A DNA stretch of 64,000 nucleotides from Clostridium acetobutylicum ATCC 824 (GCF_000008765.1 NC_003030.1:1522001-1586000), one strand, 5' to 3'; counted from the stretch's first letter, positions 8,931-18,434 are shown. Numbers and translations: made by a program. The notes: generated by a model from the letters alone, not told the origin.

Positions 8931-9395
8931 ATGAATAAGAGAATAAATATTCATAATATTGATATGAAATATATATATGATCCTGAGTTTAAATCTAATT
9001 TGAAAACAGAATTAATAGGAGATGCTGTTGGAACAGAGAAATTTTATATAAATATAGATTATGTAAAGCCGGGAGGAGAAAGCGTAAAATATCATTGTCA
9101 TTCAAGTAAGGAAGAATTTTTCATGATAATAGATGGAGAAGGGATACTTAGAGTAAATGGAAGAGAAGTAAAAGTGAGAGAAGGAGATGTAATATCTTTT
9201 CCAGCAGGAAAGAGTACAGCACATCAATTTATTAATAGTGGAGAAGTGATACTCAAGATACTTGATGTAGGTACTCGTGAAGAAGATGATGTTATTACAT
9301 ATCCTGATGAAAATGTAGTTTATATAAAAGATAAGAATTTAGTTTTTAATATTGATGATAGTATTAAAGGTTGGAAATCGGACCCCAATACTTAA
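8931..9395 (+). CDS. Cupin-domain protein
   Basis: A 154-residue single-domain cupin. Motif 1 is seen around residues 45-70 as PGGESVKYHCHSSKEEFFMI with the metal-binding histidines and glutamate, and motif 2 around 88-105 as GDVISFPAGKSTAHQF with the third histidine. The short C-terminal extension, with an EDDVITYPDENVVYIKDKN segment, resembles cupins annotated as auxin-binding-like or sugar-related. RBS AAAGGAG precedes the ATG. It appears monocistronic. The substrate is unknown. Confidence 0.8.
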   Translation: MNKRINIHNIDMKYIYDPEFKSNLKTELIGDAVGTEKFYINIDYVKPGGESVKYHCHSSKEEFFMIIDGEGILRVNGREVKVREGDVISFPAGKSTAHQFINSGEVILKILDVGTREEDDVITYPDENVVYIKDKNLVFNIDDSIKGWKSDPNT

Positions 9396-9554
9396 TATTT
9401 ATAAGCATGAAGATAAATGTATGTTTTGATAAGCATACTTATTAAAAGACAATGAGAAGTTTCGTGTATCTTTAATTTTAAGAAATAATATAGTGTGGAA
9501 ATACATTCCTTAGCTTAAAAAGAACATAAAGATGATGAATTGATAAAAAGCCTA

Positions 9555-9583
9555 TTGACTAATAAGTAAAATAGATATATATT
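9555..9583 (+). promoter_or_regulatory. Candidate promoter of the ChW-repeat protein gene
   Basis: TTGACT (9555-9560), 17 bases, TATATT (9578-9583), about 107 bases before the start codon. The remaining gap between 9396 and 9689 is AT-rich without a recognisable gene. Confidence 0.55.
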
Positions 9584-9689
9584 ATGATAAAAAGGTAATA
9601 AATGTATAAAAATACTTTAATATCCATAAAGCGTCTTATGTAAATGAAAAGCAATAAGTGAAAATTGATTTACAAAAGGGGGATGTAAG

Positions 9690-12011
9690 ATGAGAAAAGC
9701 TTTAAAATTCACTTTTACTATAGGTGTATTTTTTCTATTATTGTGTGCTAATAAAATAGTATTGGCGGACAAAATAGCAATGCCTACAGTTACATATCAA
9801 TCACAAGTAGAGAATATCGGATGGCAGAGCACTGCAGCACAAGAGCAGATATCTGGTACCGTGGGACAAGGTTTAAGAGATGAGGCTTTTAAAATAAATC
9901 TTGTAGATGCACCAGATGGAGCTCAAATTAAGTATCAAGCTCATGTTGAAAATCTAGGGTGGCAGAATGAAGTGACTGGAGGAAATATAGCAGGAACTGT
10001 TGGACAGGCTTTAAGGGTGGAGGCAATGAAGGTGTCTCTTGTAAATATGCCTGGATATTCAGTTGAGTACAGAGCACAGGTTGAAAATTTAGGATGGCAA
10101 CCTTGGGTAAGTGACGGTCAAATAGCAGGAACTATTGGCAGTAGCTTAAGGCTTGAAGCATTTCAGGTAAGGATAGTAAAGGCAGCTAGGGTTGAGTCTA
10201 TATCTCTAAACAAGACATTGGATACCTTGTTTGTTGGAAATACTGATAAAAACTTAAAAGCTATGATAACTCCTGAAAATGCGGCAGTTAAAACTATAAA
10301 ATGGACATCATCTAATCCAGAAGTTGCATCTGTTGATGATAATGGACAGGTAACAGGGGTAAGTGCTGGAGAAGTTACGATAACAGCAACTACAGTGGAC
10401 GGTAATAAGATAGCTTCTTGTAATTATACAGTTAGCAGCATCAATAATGTTTCAAGTGTAAACATAAATAAAAGTACTGATAATCTTAAGGTAGGAGACT
10501 TTGATACATTAAGTGCAAATATACTACCTGATAATGCCACTGAAAAGGCTGTAAGATGGACATCATCAAATTCTTCAATTGTATCGGTTGATAATATTAC
10601 GGGAAAGATTAAGGCTGTAAGTGCTGGAAATGCTGTAATAACGGCAACTACAGTAGATGGTGGAAAAACAGCTGCCTGCTCAGTTACAGTTCTAAATCCT
10701 AAGAATGATGGAATATCTGTGTCATATAGTGCAAATATAAATGGTAGTGGGTGGCAAAACAAAGTTAGTGACGGAGAAGTTTCAGGTACTGTAGGACAAG
10801 GAATATCCTCACATGGATTTAAAATTGAACTTTTAAATGCACCACAAGGAGCAGGTATTACCTATAGTACTAAGGTTATAAATGGAGGGTGGACTTATCT
10901 TGTTAGAGATGGGGCTGAATCCAATGCAGATGAACCAAATGCGGACATTGAGGCGATAACGGTTTCTCTTTTAAATATGCCGGGGTATCACGTTCAGTAT
11001 CAAGCTCAAATTCAAAATATAGGATGGCAGGATTGGGTAAGTGATGGAGCAATTGCTGGCACACCTTATAAAGGTTTAAGACTTGAGGCTTTAAGAATCA
11101 GGATAGTGAAGGATTTTAGTGTACAGTATAAGGCTAAATTTGAAGATAACGCCTTAACAGAAAATCCTGTAAGTGATGGGGCAATAATAGATACAAGTGG
11201 ACAAGCAGCTAAAATGGAAGGAATACAAGTGAATTTAGAAAATGCCCCTGAAGGTGCAAAGGTTGAATATGAGGTTCATGTTGAAAATATAGGCTGGATG
11301 AGCAGCGTTTATGATGGTGCTGTGGCAGGAGCTGATGGACAGAATCTTAGAATAGAAGCTTTAAAAATGAGGCTTATAAATGCCCCTAATTTTAGTATAA
11401 AATATCAAGTAGATGTGCAAGGTATAGGTTGGACTAATTGGGCTAGTAATGGAGAAATAGCAGGTTCAACAGGTCTAGGACTTAGAATACAAGGAATAAG
11501 AATAAAAGTATATTTTGATAATGGAACTGATGGGAGTAATGCAATAAATTCATCACCTAATGTGACAGCTTCAATTTTTAACTCCACAAATTATAAATTA
11601 TCTGAATATCTGCGACCTTCTTGTAATATACAGAGCACAAATGAAAAGGCAATACAGCTGCATGGGGGGATTACAAGTAATAACTGTGTGTACTTTTCAA
11701 GCACTGCCTTAAGAATGGTAGGAATAAATGTTCCTACAGACATGTGTAATACAGGAGTTTATACGAACTTTTTAGCTTCTCTTGGATGGTCAAGACAAAT
11801 TGATTATGATTTGCTGACGCCAGGAAGTATATGTTTTACTGTTGATGATGACTATACATGCCCTACACATACTTATGTGTTTTTAGATTGGGTAAATCCT
11901 GACGATCATACCTTAGCTTATGTTGCTGATAATCAAAGCGGAAGTGTTCATATAAGAAGTTTAGTAGCTACACAACAGTTTGATCCTTTTGCTTATTTTA
12001 TGCACGAGTAG
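9690..12011 (+). CDS. Secreted ChW-repeat protein with Ig-like domains and cysteine-peptidase-like C-terminus
   Basis: A 773-residue protein with a signal peptide (positive MRK, hydrophobic core, cleavage near residue 26). Nine ChW repeats, each with a GW and a later G-(T/S)-x-G...LR-x-EA pattern, lie at about 34-166 (three), 344-473 (three) and 477-609 (three). The seventh lacks its GW. Two bacterial Ig-like (Big_2) domains (about 168-333) sit between the first and second triplets. The last ~130 residues carry NNCVYFSS (Cys666), THTYVFLDW (His727) and ADNQSG (Asp747/Asn748), an arrangement like a papain-fold hydrolase such as NlpC/P60 or CHAP. ChW repeats are known mainly from C. acetobutylicum and are thought to mediate surface attachment. 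Enzymatic activity is my inference. Confidence 0.82.
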   Translation: MRKALKFTFTIGVFFLLLCANKIVLADKIAMPTVTYQSQVENIGWQSTAAQEQISGTVGQGLRDEAFKINLVDAPDGAQIKYQAHVENLGWQNEVTGGNIAGTVGQALRVEAMKVSLVNMPGYSVEYRAQVENLGWQPWVSDGQIAGTIGSSLRLEAFQVRIVKAARVESISLNKTLDTLFVGNTDKNLKAMITPENAAVKTIKWTSSNPEVASVDDNGQVTGVSAGEVTITATTVDGNKIASCNYTVSSINNVSSVNINKSTDNLKVGDFDTLSANILPDNATEKAVRWTSSNSSIVSVDNITGKIKAVSAGNAVITATTVDGGKTAACSVTVLNPKNDGISVSYSANINGSGWQNKVSDGEVSGTVGQGISSHGFKIELLNAPQGAGITYSTKVINGGWTYLVRDGAESNADEPNADIEAITVSLLNMPGYHVQYQAQIQNIGWQDWVSDGAIAGTPYKGLRLEALRIRIVKDFSVQYKAKFEDNALTENPVSDGAIIDTSGQAAKMEGIQVNLENAPEGAKVEYEVHVENIGWMSSVYDGAVAGADGQNLRIEALKMRLINAPNFSIKYQVDVQGIGWTNWASNGEIAGSTGLGLRIQGIRIKVYFDNGTDGSNAINSSPNVTASIFNSTNYKLSEYLRPSCNIQSTNEKAIQLHGGITSNNCVYFSSTALRMVGINVPTDMCNTGVYTNFLASLGWSRQIDYDLLTPGSICFTVDDDYTCPTHTYVFLDWVNPDDHTLAYVADNQSGSVHIRSLVATQQFDPFAYFMHE

Positions 12012-12030
12012 CTTTTAGAGAATAAATAAA

Positions 12031-12078
12031 AGAGATATGCATAAAGATTACAAAAGTCTTTATAGTATGTCTCTTTTT
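12031..12078 (+). terminator. Intrinsic terminator after the ChW gene
   Basis: An imperfect stem (12031-12047 with 12056-12073; arms AGAGATATGCATAAAGA and TCTTTATAGTATGTCTCT) is followed directly by a T6 run. Confidence 0.85.
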
Positions 12079-12138
12079 TATATAAGAAATTAGGTTTAAC
12101 ATCAAATTAAAGGTTATCCAAATATAAACATAATAACA

Positions 12139-12189
12139 CGAACATTAATTAAATAAAAGCTTTATTTTACAGTGACAATACGAACATTA
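12139..12189 (+). promoter_or_regulatory. Pair of PurBox-like operators upstream of purE
   Basis: The nonamer CGAACATTA occurs at 12139-12147 and again at 12181-12189, 42 bases apart (about four helical turns) and in the same orientation, each preceded by an A-rich flank. The CGAAC core is that of the Bacillus PurR PurBox, which is usually found as an inverted pair. Control of the pur operon by a PurR-type repressor responding to PRPP is inferred. Confidence 0.6.
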
Positions 12190-12213
12190 TAAAAATAAAA
12201 TGGTATAATGTTA

Positions 12214-12242
12214 TTGACTTGTGAAAAATATTATGCTAACAT
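12214..12242 (+). promoter_or_regulatory. Candidate pur operon promoter
   Basis: TTGACT (12214-12219), 17-base spacer, TAACAT (12237-12242), 57 bases before purE. A second TATAAT hexamer at 12204-12209 overlaps the PurBox region but lacks a well placed -35 element. Confidence 0.45.
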
Positions 12243-12298
12243 AAAGTTACATTGACGAAGAAAATTCATAAATCAAATTCTAAGTAGGAGGCAGTTCA

Positions 12299-12778
12299 AT
12301 GAAAGTTGCTATTATATTTGGAAGCAAATCAGACACTGAAAAAATGAAGGGTGCAGCTACTGCGCTTAAAGAATTTGGAGTTGAATACAAAGCTTATGTA
12401 TTATCGGCTCACAGAGTACCAGAAAAATTAAGTGAAGTTATTAAGAGCCTTGAAAATGATGGATTTGAATGCATAATTGCAGGTGCTGGTCTAGCAGCTC
12501 ACCTTCCAGGAGTTATAGCTTCTCAAACTACACTTCCAGTTATAGGAGTTCCTATAAATGCGGCAATTGACGGACTTGATTCTTTGTTTTCAATAGTTCA
12601 AATGCCCAAAAACATACCGGTTGCAACCGTAGGTATCAACAATAGTTATAATGCAGGAATGCTTGCAGCCCAAATACTTTCGATTAAATATCCTGAAATT
12701 AAAGAAAAGCTTGTTAAATTCAGACAAGAAATGAAAGAGAATTTTATAAAGGATAATGAAGAAGGAGTGCAATTATAA
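12299..12778 (+). CDS. purE: N5-carboxyaminoimidazole ribonucleotide mutase
   Basis: A 159-residue class I PurE. The GSKSDTEKM phosphate-binding motif is at residues 8-16, SAHRVPE near 40, and the [12 protein letters not shown] loop near residues 61-72. It converts N5-CAIR to CAIR in de novo purine synthesis. RBS GTAGGAGG precedes the ATG. It is the first gene of the pur operon and ends one base before purC. No purK is visible in the window, although bacterial class I PurE normally works with PurK, so purK is either elsewhere or replaced. Confidence 0.95.
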   Translation: MKVAIIFGSKSDTEKMKGAATALKEFGVEYKAYVLSAHRVPEKLSEVIKSLENDGFECIIAGAGLAAHLPGVIASQTTLPVIGVPINAAIDGLDSLFSIVQMPKNIPVATVGINNSYNAGMLAAQILSIKYPEIKEKLVKFRQEMKENFIKDNEEGVQL

Positions 12779-12779
12779 A

Positions 12780-13487
12780 ATGGAAAAAAAAGAAATGATG
12801 TATGAAGGAAAAGCTAAGAAGGTATATTCTACAGAGGACCCAGAAAAGGTTGTTATATATTATAAAGATGATGCTACAGCATTTAATGGAGAAAAAAAAG
12901 GACAAATAGAGGATAAGGGAGTTCTTAATAATAACATAACTTCAATGCTTTTTGAATTGTTAGAAAAACACGGTGTTAAAACTCATTTTGAAAAGAAATT
13001 AAGCGATAGAGAACAGCTTTGTAAGAAGGTTGAGATAGTACCTCTTGAAGTAATAGTTAGAAATGTGGCAGCAGGAAGTATGGCAAAAAGACTTGGACTT
13101 GAAGAAGGCTATGAGCTTAAGACAACAGTTTTTGAATTATCTTATAAAGATGATGCTTTGGGAGATCCTCTTATAAATGATACTCACGCTGTTGCTATAG
13201 GAGCAACTACTTTTGAAGAATTAGATAAAATCTATGCTGCAACTAAGACAGTAAATGATGTACTTAAAGAGTTCTTCCATAAGCAAGGAATAAAGTTAAT
13301 AGATTTTAAAATTGAATTTGGAAGATATAATGGTGAAGTTTTACTTGCTGATGAAATATCACCGGACACTTGCAGATTATGGGATGAAAAAACAAATGAA
13401 AAATTAGATAAAGATAGATTTAGAAGAGATATGGGTAATGTAAAAGAAGCCTATGTTGAAATACTTAATAGAATAACAGGAAAATAA
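12780..13487 (+). CDS. purC: SAICAR synthetase
   Basis: A 235-residue phosphoribosylaminoimidazole-succinocarboxamide synthase. Signatures: YEGKAKKVY near the N-terminus (ATP site), the [11 protein letters not shown] segment near residue 92, [10 protein letters not shown] near residue 175 and [14 protein letters not shown] near residue 193. It ligates aspartate to CAIR. A longer in-frame start at 12756 overlaps purE, but the ATG at 12780 is well placed after GAAGGAG and gives the usual N-terminus. Confidence 0.95.
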   Translation: MEKKEMMYEGKAKKVYSTEDPEKVVIYYKDDATAFNGEKKGQIEDKGVLNNNITSMLFELLEKHGVKTHFEKKLSDREQLCKKVEIVPLEVIVRNVAAGSMAKRLGLEEGYELKTTVFELSYKDDALGDPLINDTHAVAIGATTFEELDKIYAATKTVNDVLKEFFHKQGIKLIDFKIEFGRYNGEVLLADEISPDTCRLWDEKTNEKLDKDRFRRDMGNVKEAYVEILNRITGK

Positions 13488-13497
13488 CTATTTTATC

Positions 13498-13529
13498 AGG
13501 CTATTGTGCTAAGTAGAGTACTATAGCCT
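13498..13529 (+). other. Intercistronic hairpin between purC and purF
   Basis: Arms 13498-13510 and 13517-13529 pair with two mismatches around a 6-base loop. There is no T run after it, so it is not a standard terminator; it could modulate mRNA processing or partial read-through within the pur operon. Confidence 0.4.
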
Positions 13530-13591
13530 ATATTTAACCTACTGCAATTTAAATTATTTATCTTTAAAAAAGTAAAGAGAAGGAGATAGGT

Positions 13592-15019
13592 ATGATAAAA
13601 GAACAGTGCGCAGCTGAAAATGAAGATATGGATAAGTTCAAAGAAGAATGCGGTGTATTTGGAATTTTTTCAAATAAAGATATAGATGCTTCTAGACTAA
13701 CTTACTACGGTTTATATGCTCTTCAACACAGGGGACAGGAGAGTGCAGGCATTGCTGTATCCAATGGAAAAGAACTTTGTGTTTATAAAAATATGGGGCT
13801 TGTAGCAGATGTGTTCAATCCTGAAATTATAGATTCATTGGTTGGAAGCTCTGCCATAGGTCATGTTAGATACTCGACAACAGGTGGAAGTAATGCAAAC
13901 AATGCTCAGCCTATAATGAGTAATTTTAAATTAGGGTCTATTGCTATTGCTCATAATGGTAACCTAGTTAATGCTGATGTTATAAGAGAACTTCTACAGG
14001 ATGGCGGCACTATGTTCCAAACTTCCATTGATACTGAAGTTATCTTGAATCTTATAGCTAGAGCTGCTAAAAAGGGAATAGAGAAAGCAGTTGTGGATGC
14101 AATTCAAGCAATCAAAGGTTCATACGCTATTGTAATTCTCACAAAGGATAAATTAATAGGAGTTAGAGATCCAAATGGTATAAGACCACTTTGTATTGGG
14201 AAAATTGATGATAGCTATATAATTTGTTCTGAAAGTTGTGCACTGGATACTGTAGGTGCTGAGTTTGTTAGAGATGTAAATCCTGGAGAAATAGTAATAG
14301 TTGATAAGGACGGACTTAGAAGTATAAATTTTGCAGAAAAAACAAAGTGCGAAACCTGTGCTTTTGAATATATTTATTTTGCTAGACCTGACAGTGTAAT
14401 AGATGGAATAGATGTAAATAAATCAAGAGAACTTGCTGGAGAACAATTATTTAAGGATTCTCCTGTAGAGGCAGACATAGTAATTGGAGTACCTGATTCA
14501 GGAATACCAGCGGCAATTGGTTACGCTAGAGCTTCTGGGATACCGTATACTTTGGGGCTGATAAAAAATAAATACATAGGTAGAACCTTTATAGCTCCAA
14601 CACAGGAACTTAGGGAAAAAGCTGTATCTGTTAAGCTGAATCCTGTGAAGTCAATAATAGAGGGAAAAAGAGTTGTTTTAATAGATGACTCCATAGTTAG
14701 AGGAACTACAAGCAAGAGACTTGTGGATATTATACGTAAAGCTGGAGCAAAAGAAGTACATTTTAGGGTGTCTTCACCTATAGTAAAATTTCCATGCTAC
14801 TTTGGAATAGATACTCCTTATAGAAAAGACCTCATTGGTGCACATAAAACAGTTGAAGAAATAAGAGATTTTATAGGAGCAGATAGTTTGGGATATTTAA
14901 GTATAGACGCTCTTTTAAAAACCCTTGGAAAAGATAAAAAATTTTGTCTTGGATGCTTTAATGGTGTATATCCAGTGTCAGCACCAGTTGAGGCTGATAA
15001 GGATAGACTTGAAACTTAA
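13592..15019 (+). CDS. purF: Amidophosphoribosyltransferase
   Basis: A 475-residue PurF. The motif EECGVFGIF places the catalytic nucleophile at Cys20, so a 19-residue propeptide is probably removed. LQHRGQESAGIA, GHVRYSTTG and HNGNLVN form the Ntn glutaminase domain; VLIDDSIVRGTT near residue 365 is the PRPP-binding loop of the phosphoribosyltransferase domain. Cysteines at CETCAFEYIYFARPDS and FCLGCFNGVYP fit an Fe-S cluster of the Bacillus type. It makes phosphoribosylamine, the first committed purine step. RBS GAAGGAGAT. Confidence 0.96.
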   Translation: MIKEQCAAENEDMDKFKEECGVFGIFSNKDIDASRLTYYGLYALQHRGQESAGIAVSNGKELCVYKNMGLVADVFNPEIIDSLVGSSAIGHVRYSTTGGSNANNAQPIMSNFKLGSIAIAHNGNLVNADVIRELLQDGGTMFQTSIDTEVILNLIARAAKKGIEKAVVDAIQAIKGSYAIVILTKDKLIGVRDPNGIRPLCIGKIDDSYIICSESCALDTVGAEFVRDVNPGEIVIVDKDGLRSINFAEKTKCETCAFEYIYFARPDSVIDGIDVNKSRELAGEQLFKDSPVEADIVIGVPDSGIPAAIGYARASGIPYTLGLIKNKYIGRTFIAPTQELREKAVSVKLNPVKSIIEGKRVVLIDDSIVRGTTSKRLVDIIRKAGAKEVHFRVSSPIVKFPCYFGIDTPYRKDLIGAHKTVEEIRDFIGADSLGYLSIDALLKTLGKDKKFCLGCFNGVYPVSAPVEADKDRLET

Positions 15020-15042
15020 AATTTTTGAAAGGTTGTGTACAA

Positions 15043-16041
15043 ATGGTAACATATAAGGATAGTGGAGTAAATATTGAAGAAGGATACAAATCTGTAAAGC
15101 TTATGAAAGATTATGCGTCTAAAACCTTTATTCCAGGAGTTATAAATAATCTTGGAAGCTTTGCTGGAATGTTTGAAATAGGAAGCGGATATAAGAATCC
15201 AGTTTTAGTATCTGGAACAGATGGTGTTGGTACAAAGCTTGCAGTTGCATTTGCTACTAAAAAATATGATACTGTTGGAATAGACTGTACAGCTATGTGT
15301 GTTAATGATATTTTATGCCATGGTGCAAAGCCAGTGTTTTTCTTAGATTATATAGCCTGTGGTAAGCTTGAAGCAGAAGTTGCATCGGATTTAGTTAAGG
15401 GAGTTTCTGAAGGCTGTAGCCAGGCAGGTTGTGCTCTTATTGGTGGAGAAACAGCAGAAATGCCAGGCTTCTATAAAGAAGGAGAATATGATTTAGCTGG
15501 TTTTGCAGTTGGACTTGTAGATAAGGATAAAATAATTGATGGAAGTAAAATAGAAGATGGAAATGTACTTATTGGTATAGCATCTTCTGGAATACACAGC
15601 AATGGATATTCACTTGTAAGGAAGCTAATAACTGATTTTAATGAAGAATTTAATGGAAAGAAGATAGGAGAAGTTTTACTAACTCCTACAAAAATATATG
15701 TAAAACCTGTATTGAAGGTATTAGAAAGCTTTGATGTAAAGGGTATGGCTCATATAACTGGGGGCGGTTTTTATGAGAATATACCAAGAATGTTCAAAGG
15801 AGACTTCACAGCAGTTATAAATAAGGAAAGTCTTGAGATTCCAGAAATATTTAAGCATATAATGTCACTTGGGGTAGATGAAAATCACGCGTTTAATACG
15901 TTTAACATGGGTATTGGTTTTGTCATTTGTGCTGCAAAGGAAGATAAAGATGGAATAATAGCATCACTTAAAGAATCTGGAGAAAAGGCATATGAAATTG
16001 GATACGTAAAAGCTGGAGGTAGTGGAGTATGTATAAAATAG
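15043..16041 (+). CDS. purM: Phosphoribosylformylglycinamidine cyclo-ligase (AIR synthetase)
   Basis: A 332-residue PurM. VTYKDSGVNIEEGYK at the N-terminus, GTDGVGTKL near residue 60, DCTAMCVNDIL, LIGGETAEMPGFY near residue 142 and HITGGGFYENIPR near residue 239 are all diagnostic. It closes the imidazole ring of AIR with ATP. The frame also opens at a TTG at 15025, but the ATG at 15043 has AAAGG ten bases upstream and matches the family N-terminus. The 3' end overlaps purN by 13 bases. Confidence 0.96.
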   Translation: MVTYKDSGVNIEEGYKSVKLMKDYASKTFIPGVINNLGSFAGMFEIGSGYKNPVLVSGTDGVGTKLAVAFATKKYDTVGIDCTAMCVNDILCHGAKPVFFLDYIACGKLEAEVASDLVKGVSEGCSQAGCALIGGETAEMPGFYKEGEYDLAGFAVGLVDKDKIIDGSKIEDGNVLIGIASSGIHSNGYSLVRKLITDFNEEFNGKKIGEVLLTPTKIYVKPVLKVLESFDVKGMAHITGGGFYENIPRMFKGDFTAVINKESLEIPEIFKHIMSLGVDENHAFNTFNMGIGFVICAAKEDKDGIIASLKESGEKAYEIGYVKAGGSGVCIK

Positions 16042-16643
16042 CTGTTCTCGTGTCAGGGGGCGGAACAGACCTTCAATCTATAATTGATGCCATTGAAGAA
16101 GGATATATAAAAAATTGTATAATCGAGGCTGTCATAAGCGATAAAAAAGGGGCTTTTGCAATAGAAAGAGCAAAGAAACATGGTATAAAAAGTTATACCT
16201 TTGATAGAAAAGAATATAAGGGAACTGTATGTGATGAGGTATTAAAATTGCTTTATAAAAAGGTGGATTTAATAGTCCTTGCGGGTTTTCTTTCAATACT
16301 AAAAGGTGATTTGCTAAATAAATTTAAAAATAGGATAATAAATATACATCCTTCCCTTATACCAGCGTTTTGTGGAAATGGAATGTATGGCATGAAGGTT
16401 CATGAAAAAGCTATAGAGTACGGAGTTAAAATTTCAGGTTGTACTGTTCATTTTGTAGATGAAGGAACAGACAGTGGACCGATAATTCTTCAAAGTGCGG
16501 TAGAGGTTCTCGCAACTGATACACCAGATACACTTCAAAAAAGAGTTTTAGAGGCAGAACATAAGCTTCTTCCGGAGGCAGTAAAGGTATTATCAGAAGG
16601 AAAAGTTCAAATAGAAGGAAGACATGTAAAAGTTATTAAATAA
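16029..16643 (+). CDS. purN: Phosphoribosylglycinamide formyltransferase
   Basis: A 204-residue formyl-THF-dependent GAR transformylase. IAVLVSGGGTDLQSIID is the N-terminal nucleotide motif, LAGFLSIL near residue 80 precedes the catalytic INIHPSLIPAF motif near residue 100, and GCTVHFVDEGTDSGPIILQ near residue 137 completes the active site. The gene overlaps purM by 13 bases, consistent with coupled translation. Confidence 0.95.
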   Translation: MYKIAVLVSGGGTDLQSIIDAIEEGYIKNCIIEAVISDKKGAFAIERAKKHGIKSYTFDRKEYKGTVCDEVLKLLYKKVDLIVLAGFLSILKGDLLNKFKNRIINIHPSLIPAFCGNGMYGMKVHEKAIEYGVKISGCTVHFVDEGTDSGPIILQSAVEVLATDTPDTLQKRVLEAEHKLLPEAVKVLSEGKVQIEGRHVKVIK

Positions 16644-16698
16644 GGAAAGGAAGTGAAGTTATTTTAGCTTTTTCTTAAAAGTTAAAATACTTATTATG
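16642..16698 (+). promoter_or_regulatory. Shine-Dalgarno separated from the purH start by a hairpin
   Basis: AAGGAAAGGAAGTG (16642-16655) lies 41-54 bases before the purH ATG at 16696, too far for normal initiation. Between them 16656-16672 pairs with 16677-16692 (one bulge, one G-U) around a four-base loop. Folding this stem leaves only about 8 bases between the purine-rich tract and the ATG. No other Shine-Dalgarno is seen near the start. A structure-bridged initiation site is inferred. Confidence 0.5.
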
Positions 16699-18195
16699 AT
16701 AAAAAGAGCACTTATAAGCGTATTTAATAAAAATGGGATTTTAAAGCTAGCAAAATTTTTAAATGAAAAAGGTGTAGAAATACTTTCAACAGGTGGAACC
16801 TATAAGCATCTTAAGGAAAATGGTATTCCCGTAATAGAGGTTTCAGAGGTTACAGGTTTTGATGAAATACTTGATGGAAGAGTAAAAACACTTCATCCTA
16901 AAATACATGGTGGAATTCTAGCAATAAGAGATAATAAAGAACATATGGACACTATAAAGAATAAAGGAATAACACCAATTGATATGGTAGTTGTTAATTT
17001 GTATCCTTTCTTTGACAAGGTTAAAGAGAACATAAGCTTTGAAGAGAAAGTTGAATTTATAGATATCGGTGGTCCAACTATGATAAGAGCAGCTGCTAAA
17101 AATTTTCAAGATGTTGTTGTATTAACAGATGTAAATGATTATGATGATGTAATAGATCAAATTGAAAAAACCGGGGAAGTAGCTTATAATACAAAGAAAA
17201 GATTAGCTGGTAAGGTATTTAATTTAATGTCGGCTTATGATGGTGCAATCAGTAGATTCCTTCTTGAAGATGAATATCCTGAGTACTTAGCCGTACCTTA
17301 CAAAAAGAAAATGGATTTAAGATATGGAGAAAACCCTCATCAAACAGCAGCTTTTTATGAGGCAGCTTTTGGAGATGGAGCAATGAAGGGTTTTGAACAA
17401 CTTAATGGAAAAGAACTTTCTTATAATAACATAAAAGATATGGATATAGCTTGGAAAGTTGTAAATGAATTCGATGAAACTGTATGCTGTGCTTTAAAAC
17501 ACAATAGTCCATGCGGCGTTGCTATTGGAGAAAATCCTTTAGATGCTTATAAAAAAGCTTTTGAGTGTGATGATACTTCGATTTTTGGAGGGATAGTTGC
17601 TTTAAATAAAGTTATAGATAAGCCTGCAGCAGAAGAAATGGTTAAAATATTCCTTGAAATAGTTATAGCACCTGACTTTACAGCGGATGCACTTGAAGTT
17701 TTAAAATCTAAGAAAAACCTTAGAGTAATAAAAGCTAATGAAAAACCTTCAGATAATTTCGAGCTTGCAAAGGTAGATGGTGCAATGCTTGTTCAAAGTG
17801 CAGATAACAAACTTACTGAAAAAATGGAAGTAGTTACAGATAAGAAACCAACAGATGAAGAAATGAGAGATATGATTTTTGGAATGAAGGTAGTAAAATA
17901 CGTAAAATCCAATGCTATAGTTGTTGTTAAAAATGGAGCAGCAGTTGGAATTGGAGGAGGTCAAGTAAACAGAATTTGGCCAGCTAAGGATGCTATGGAG
18001 AGAGGAAAAGGAGCAGCAGTTCTTGCATCAGACGCATTTTTCCCATTTGGCGATATAGTAGAAGAGGCACATAAAAATGGAATTAAAGCTATAATTCAAC
18101 CTGGTGGTTCTATAAGAGATCAGGAATCCATTGATGGCTGCAATAAATATGGAATTTCAATGGTTATGACAGGTATAAGACATTTTAAACATTAG
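16696..18195 (+). CDS. purH: Bifunctional AICAR transformylase / IMP cyclohydrolase
   Basis: A 499-residue PurH of standard length. The N-terminal cyclohydrolase domain shows [44 protein letters not shown] and NLYPF. The transformylase domain shows [14 protein letters not shown] near residue 212, [13 protein letters not shown] near residue 271, IFGGIVALN near residue 300 and GGGQVNRI near residue 420. It catalyses the last two steps to IMP. The start codon has no nearby Shine-Dalgarno; see the hairpin element just upstream. Confidence 0.97.
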   Translation: MIKRALISVFNKNGILKLAKFLNEKGVEILSTGGTYKHLKENGIPVIEVSEVTGFDEILDGRVKTLHPKIHGGILAIRDNKEHMDTIKNKGITPIDMVVVNLYPFFDKVKENISFEEKVEFIDIGGPTMIRAAAKNFQDVVVLTDVNDYDDVIDQIEKTGEVAYNTKKRLAGKVFNLMSAYDGAISRFLLEDEYPEYLAVPYKKKMDLRYGENPHQTAAFYEAAFGDGAMKGFEQLNGKELSYNNIKDMDIAWKVVNEFDETVCCALKHNSPCGVAIGENPLDAYKKAFECDDTSIFGGIVALNKVIDKPAAEEMVKIFLEIVIAPDFTADALEVLKSKKNLRVIKANEKPSDNFELAKVDGAMLVQSADNKLTEKMEVVTDKKPTDEEMRDMIFGMKVVKYVKSNAIVVVKNGAAVGIGGGQVNRIWPAKDAMERGKGAAVLASDAFFPFGDIVEEAHKNGIKAIIQPGGSIRDQESIDGCNKYGISMVMTGIRHFKH

Positions 18196-18206
18196 TCTAT
18201 AAGTTA

Positions 18207-18256
18207 TAGAATTTCCTTTTAAAATGCTTGTAAATTCAATTTAAGAGGAAATTCTA
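18207..18256 (+). other. Hairpin in the purH-purD gap
   Basis: Arms 18207-18220 and 18243-18256 pair over 14 positions (one G-U) around a 22-base loop. No T run follows. It may be an mRNA-stabilising or attenuating structure after purH. Confidence 0.4.
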
Positions 18257-18325
18257 AGTATGAAAAATAGATTAATTAAGTTAGTTTTAACATCTGTTTT
18301 TCATATAGTAAACATAATAAAGTGG

Positions 18326-18392
18326 CAAGTGATAAAGGGTGAGCTGTAGAAATCAATCCACTATAGCTTATCACTTGAAACTTGTCATTTTT
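18326..18392 (+). other. Second hairpin in the purH-purD gap, terminator-like
   Basis: CAAGTGATAA (18326-18335) pairs exactly with TTATCACTTG (18368-18377), with extra pairing inside (AGCTGTAG/CTATAGCT) and a short T5 tract at 18388-18392. It could reduce or regulate read-through into purD, which has its own strong ribosome binding site 40 bases on. Confidence 0.4.
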
Positions 18393-18434
18393 AATAGTGT
18401 ACATATCATTAAATTTATTATTTGGAGGTTTGTT

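Noticed and set aside
9780-11520. Repetitive DNA resembling a repeat array
   Set aside because: The repetition is at the protein level (ChW repeats) with diverged DNA; it is not a CRISPR array.
12012-12298. Purine riboswitch before purE
   Set aside because: The conserved loops of the guanine/adenine aptamer were not found; PurBox-like repeats explain the region better.
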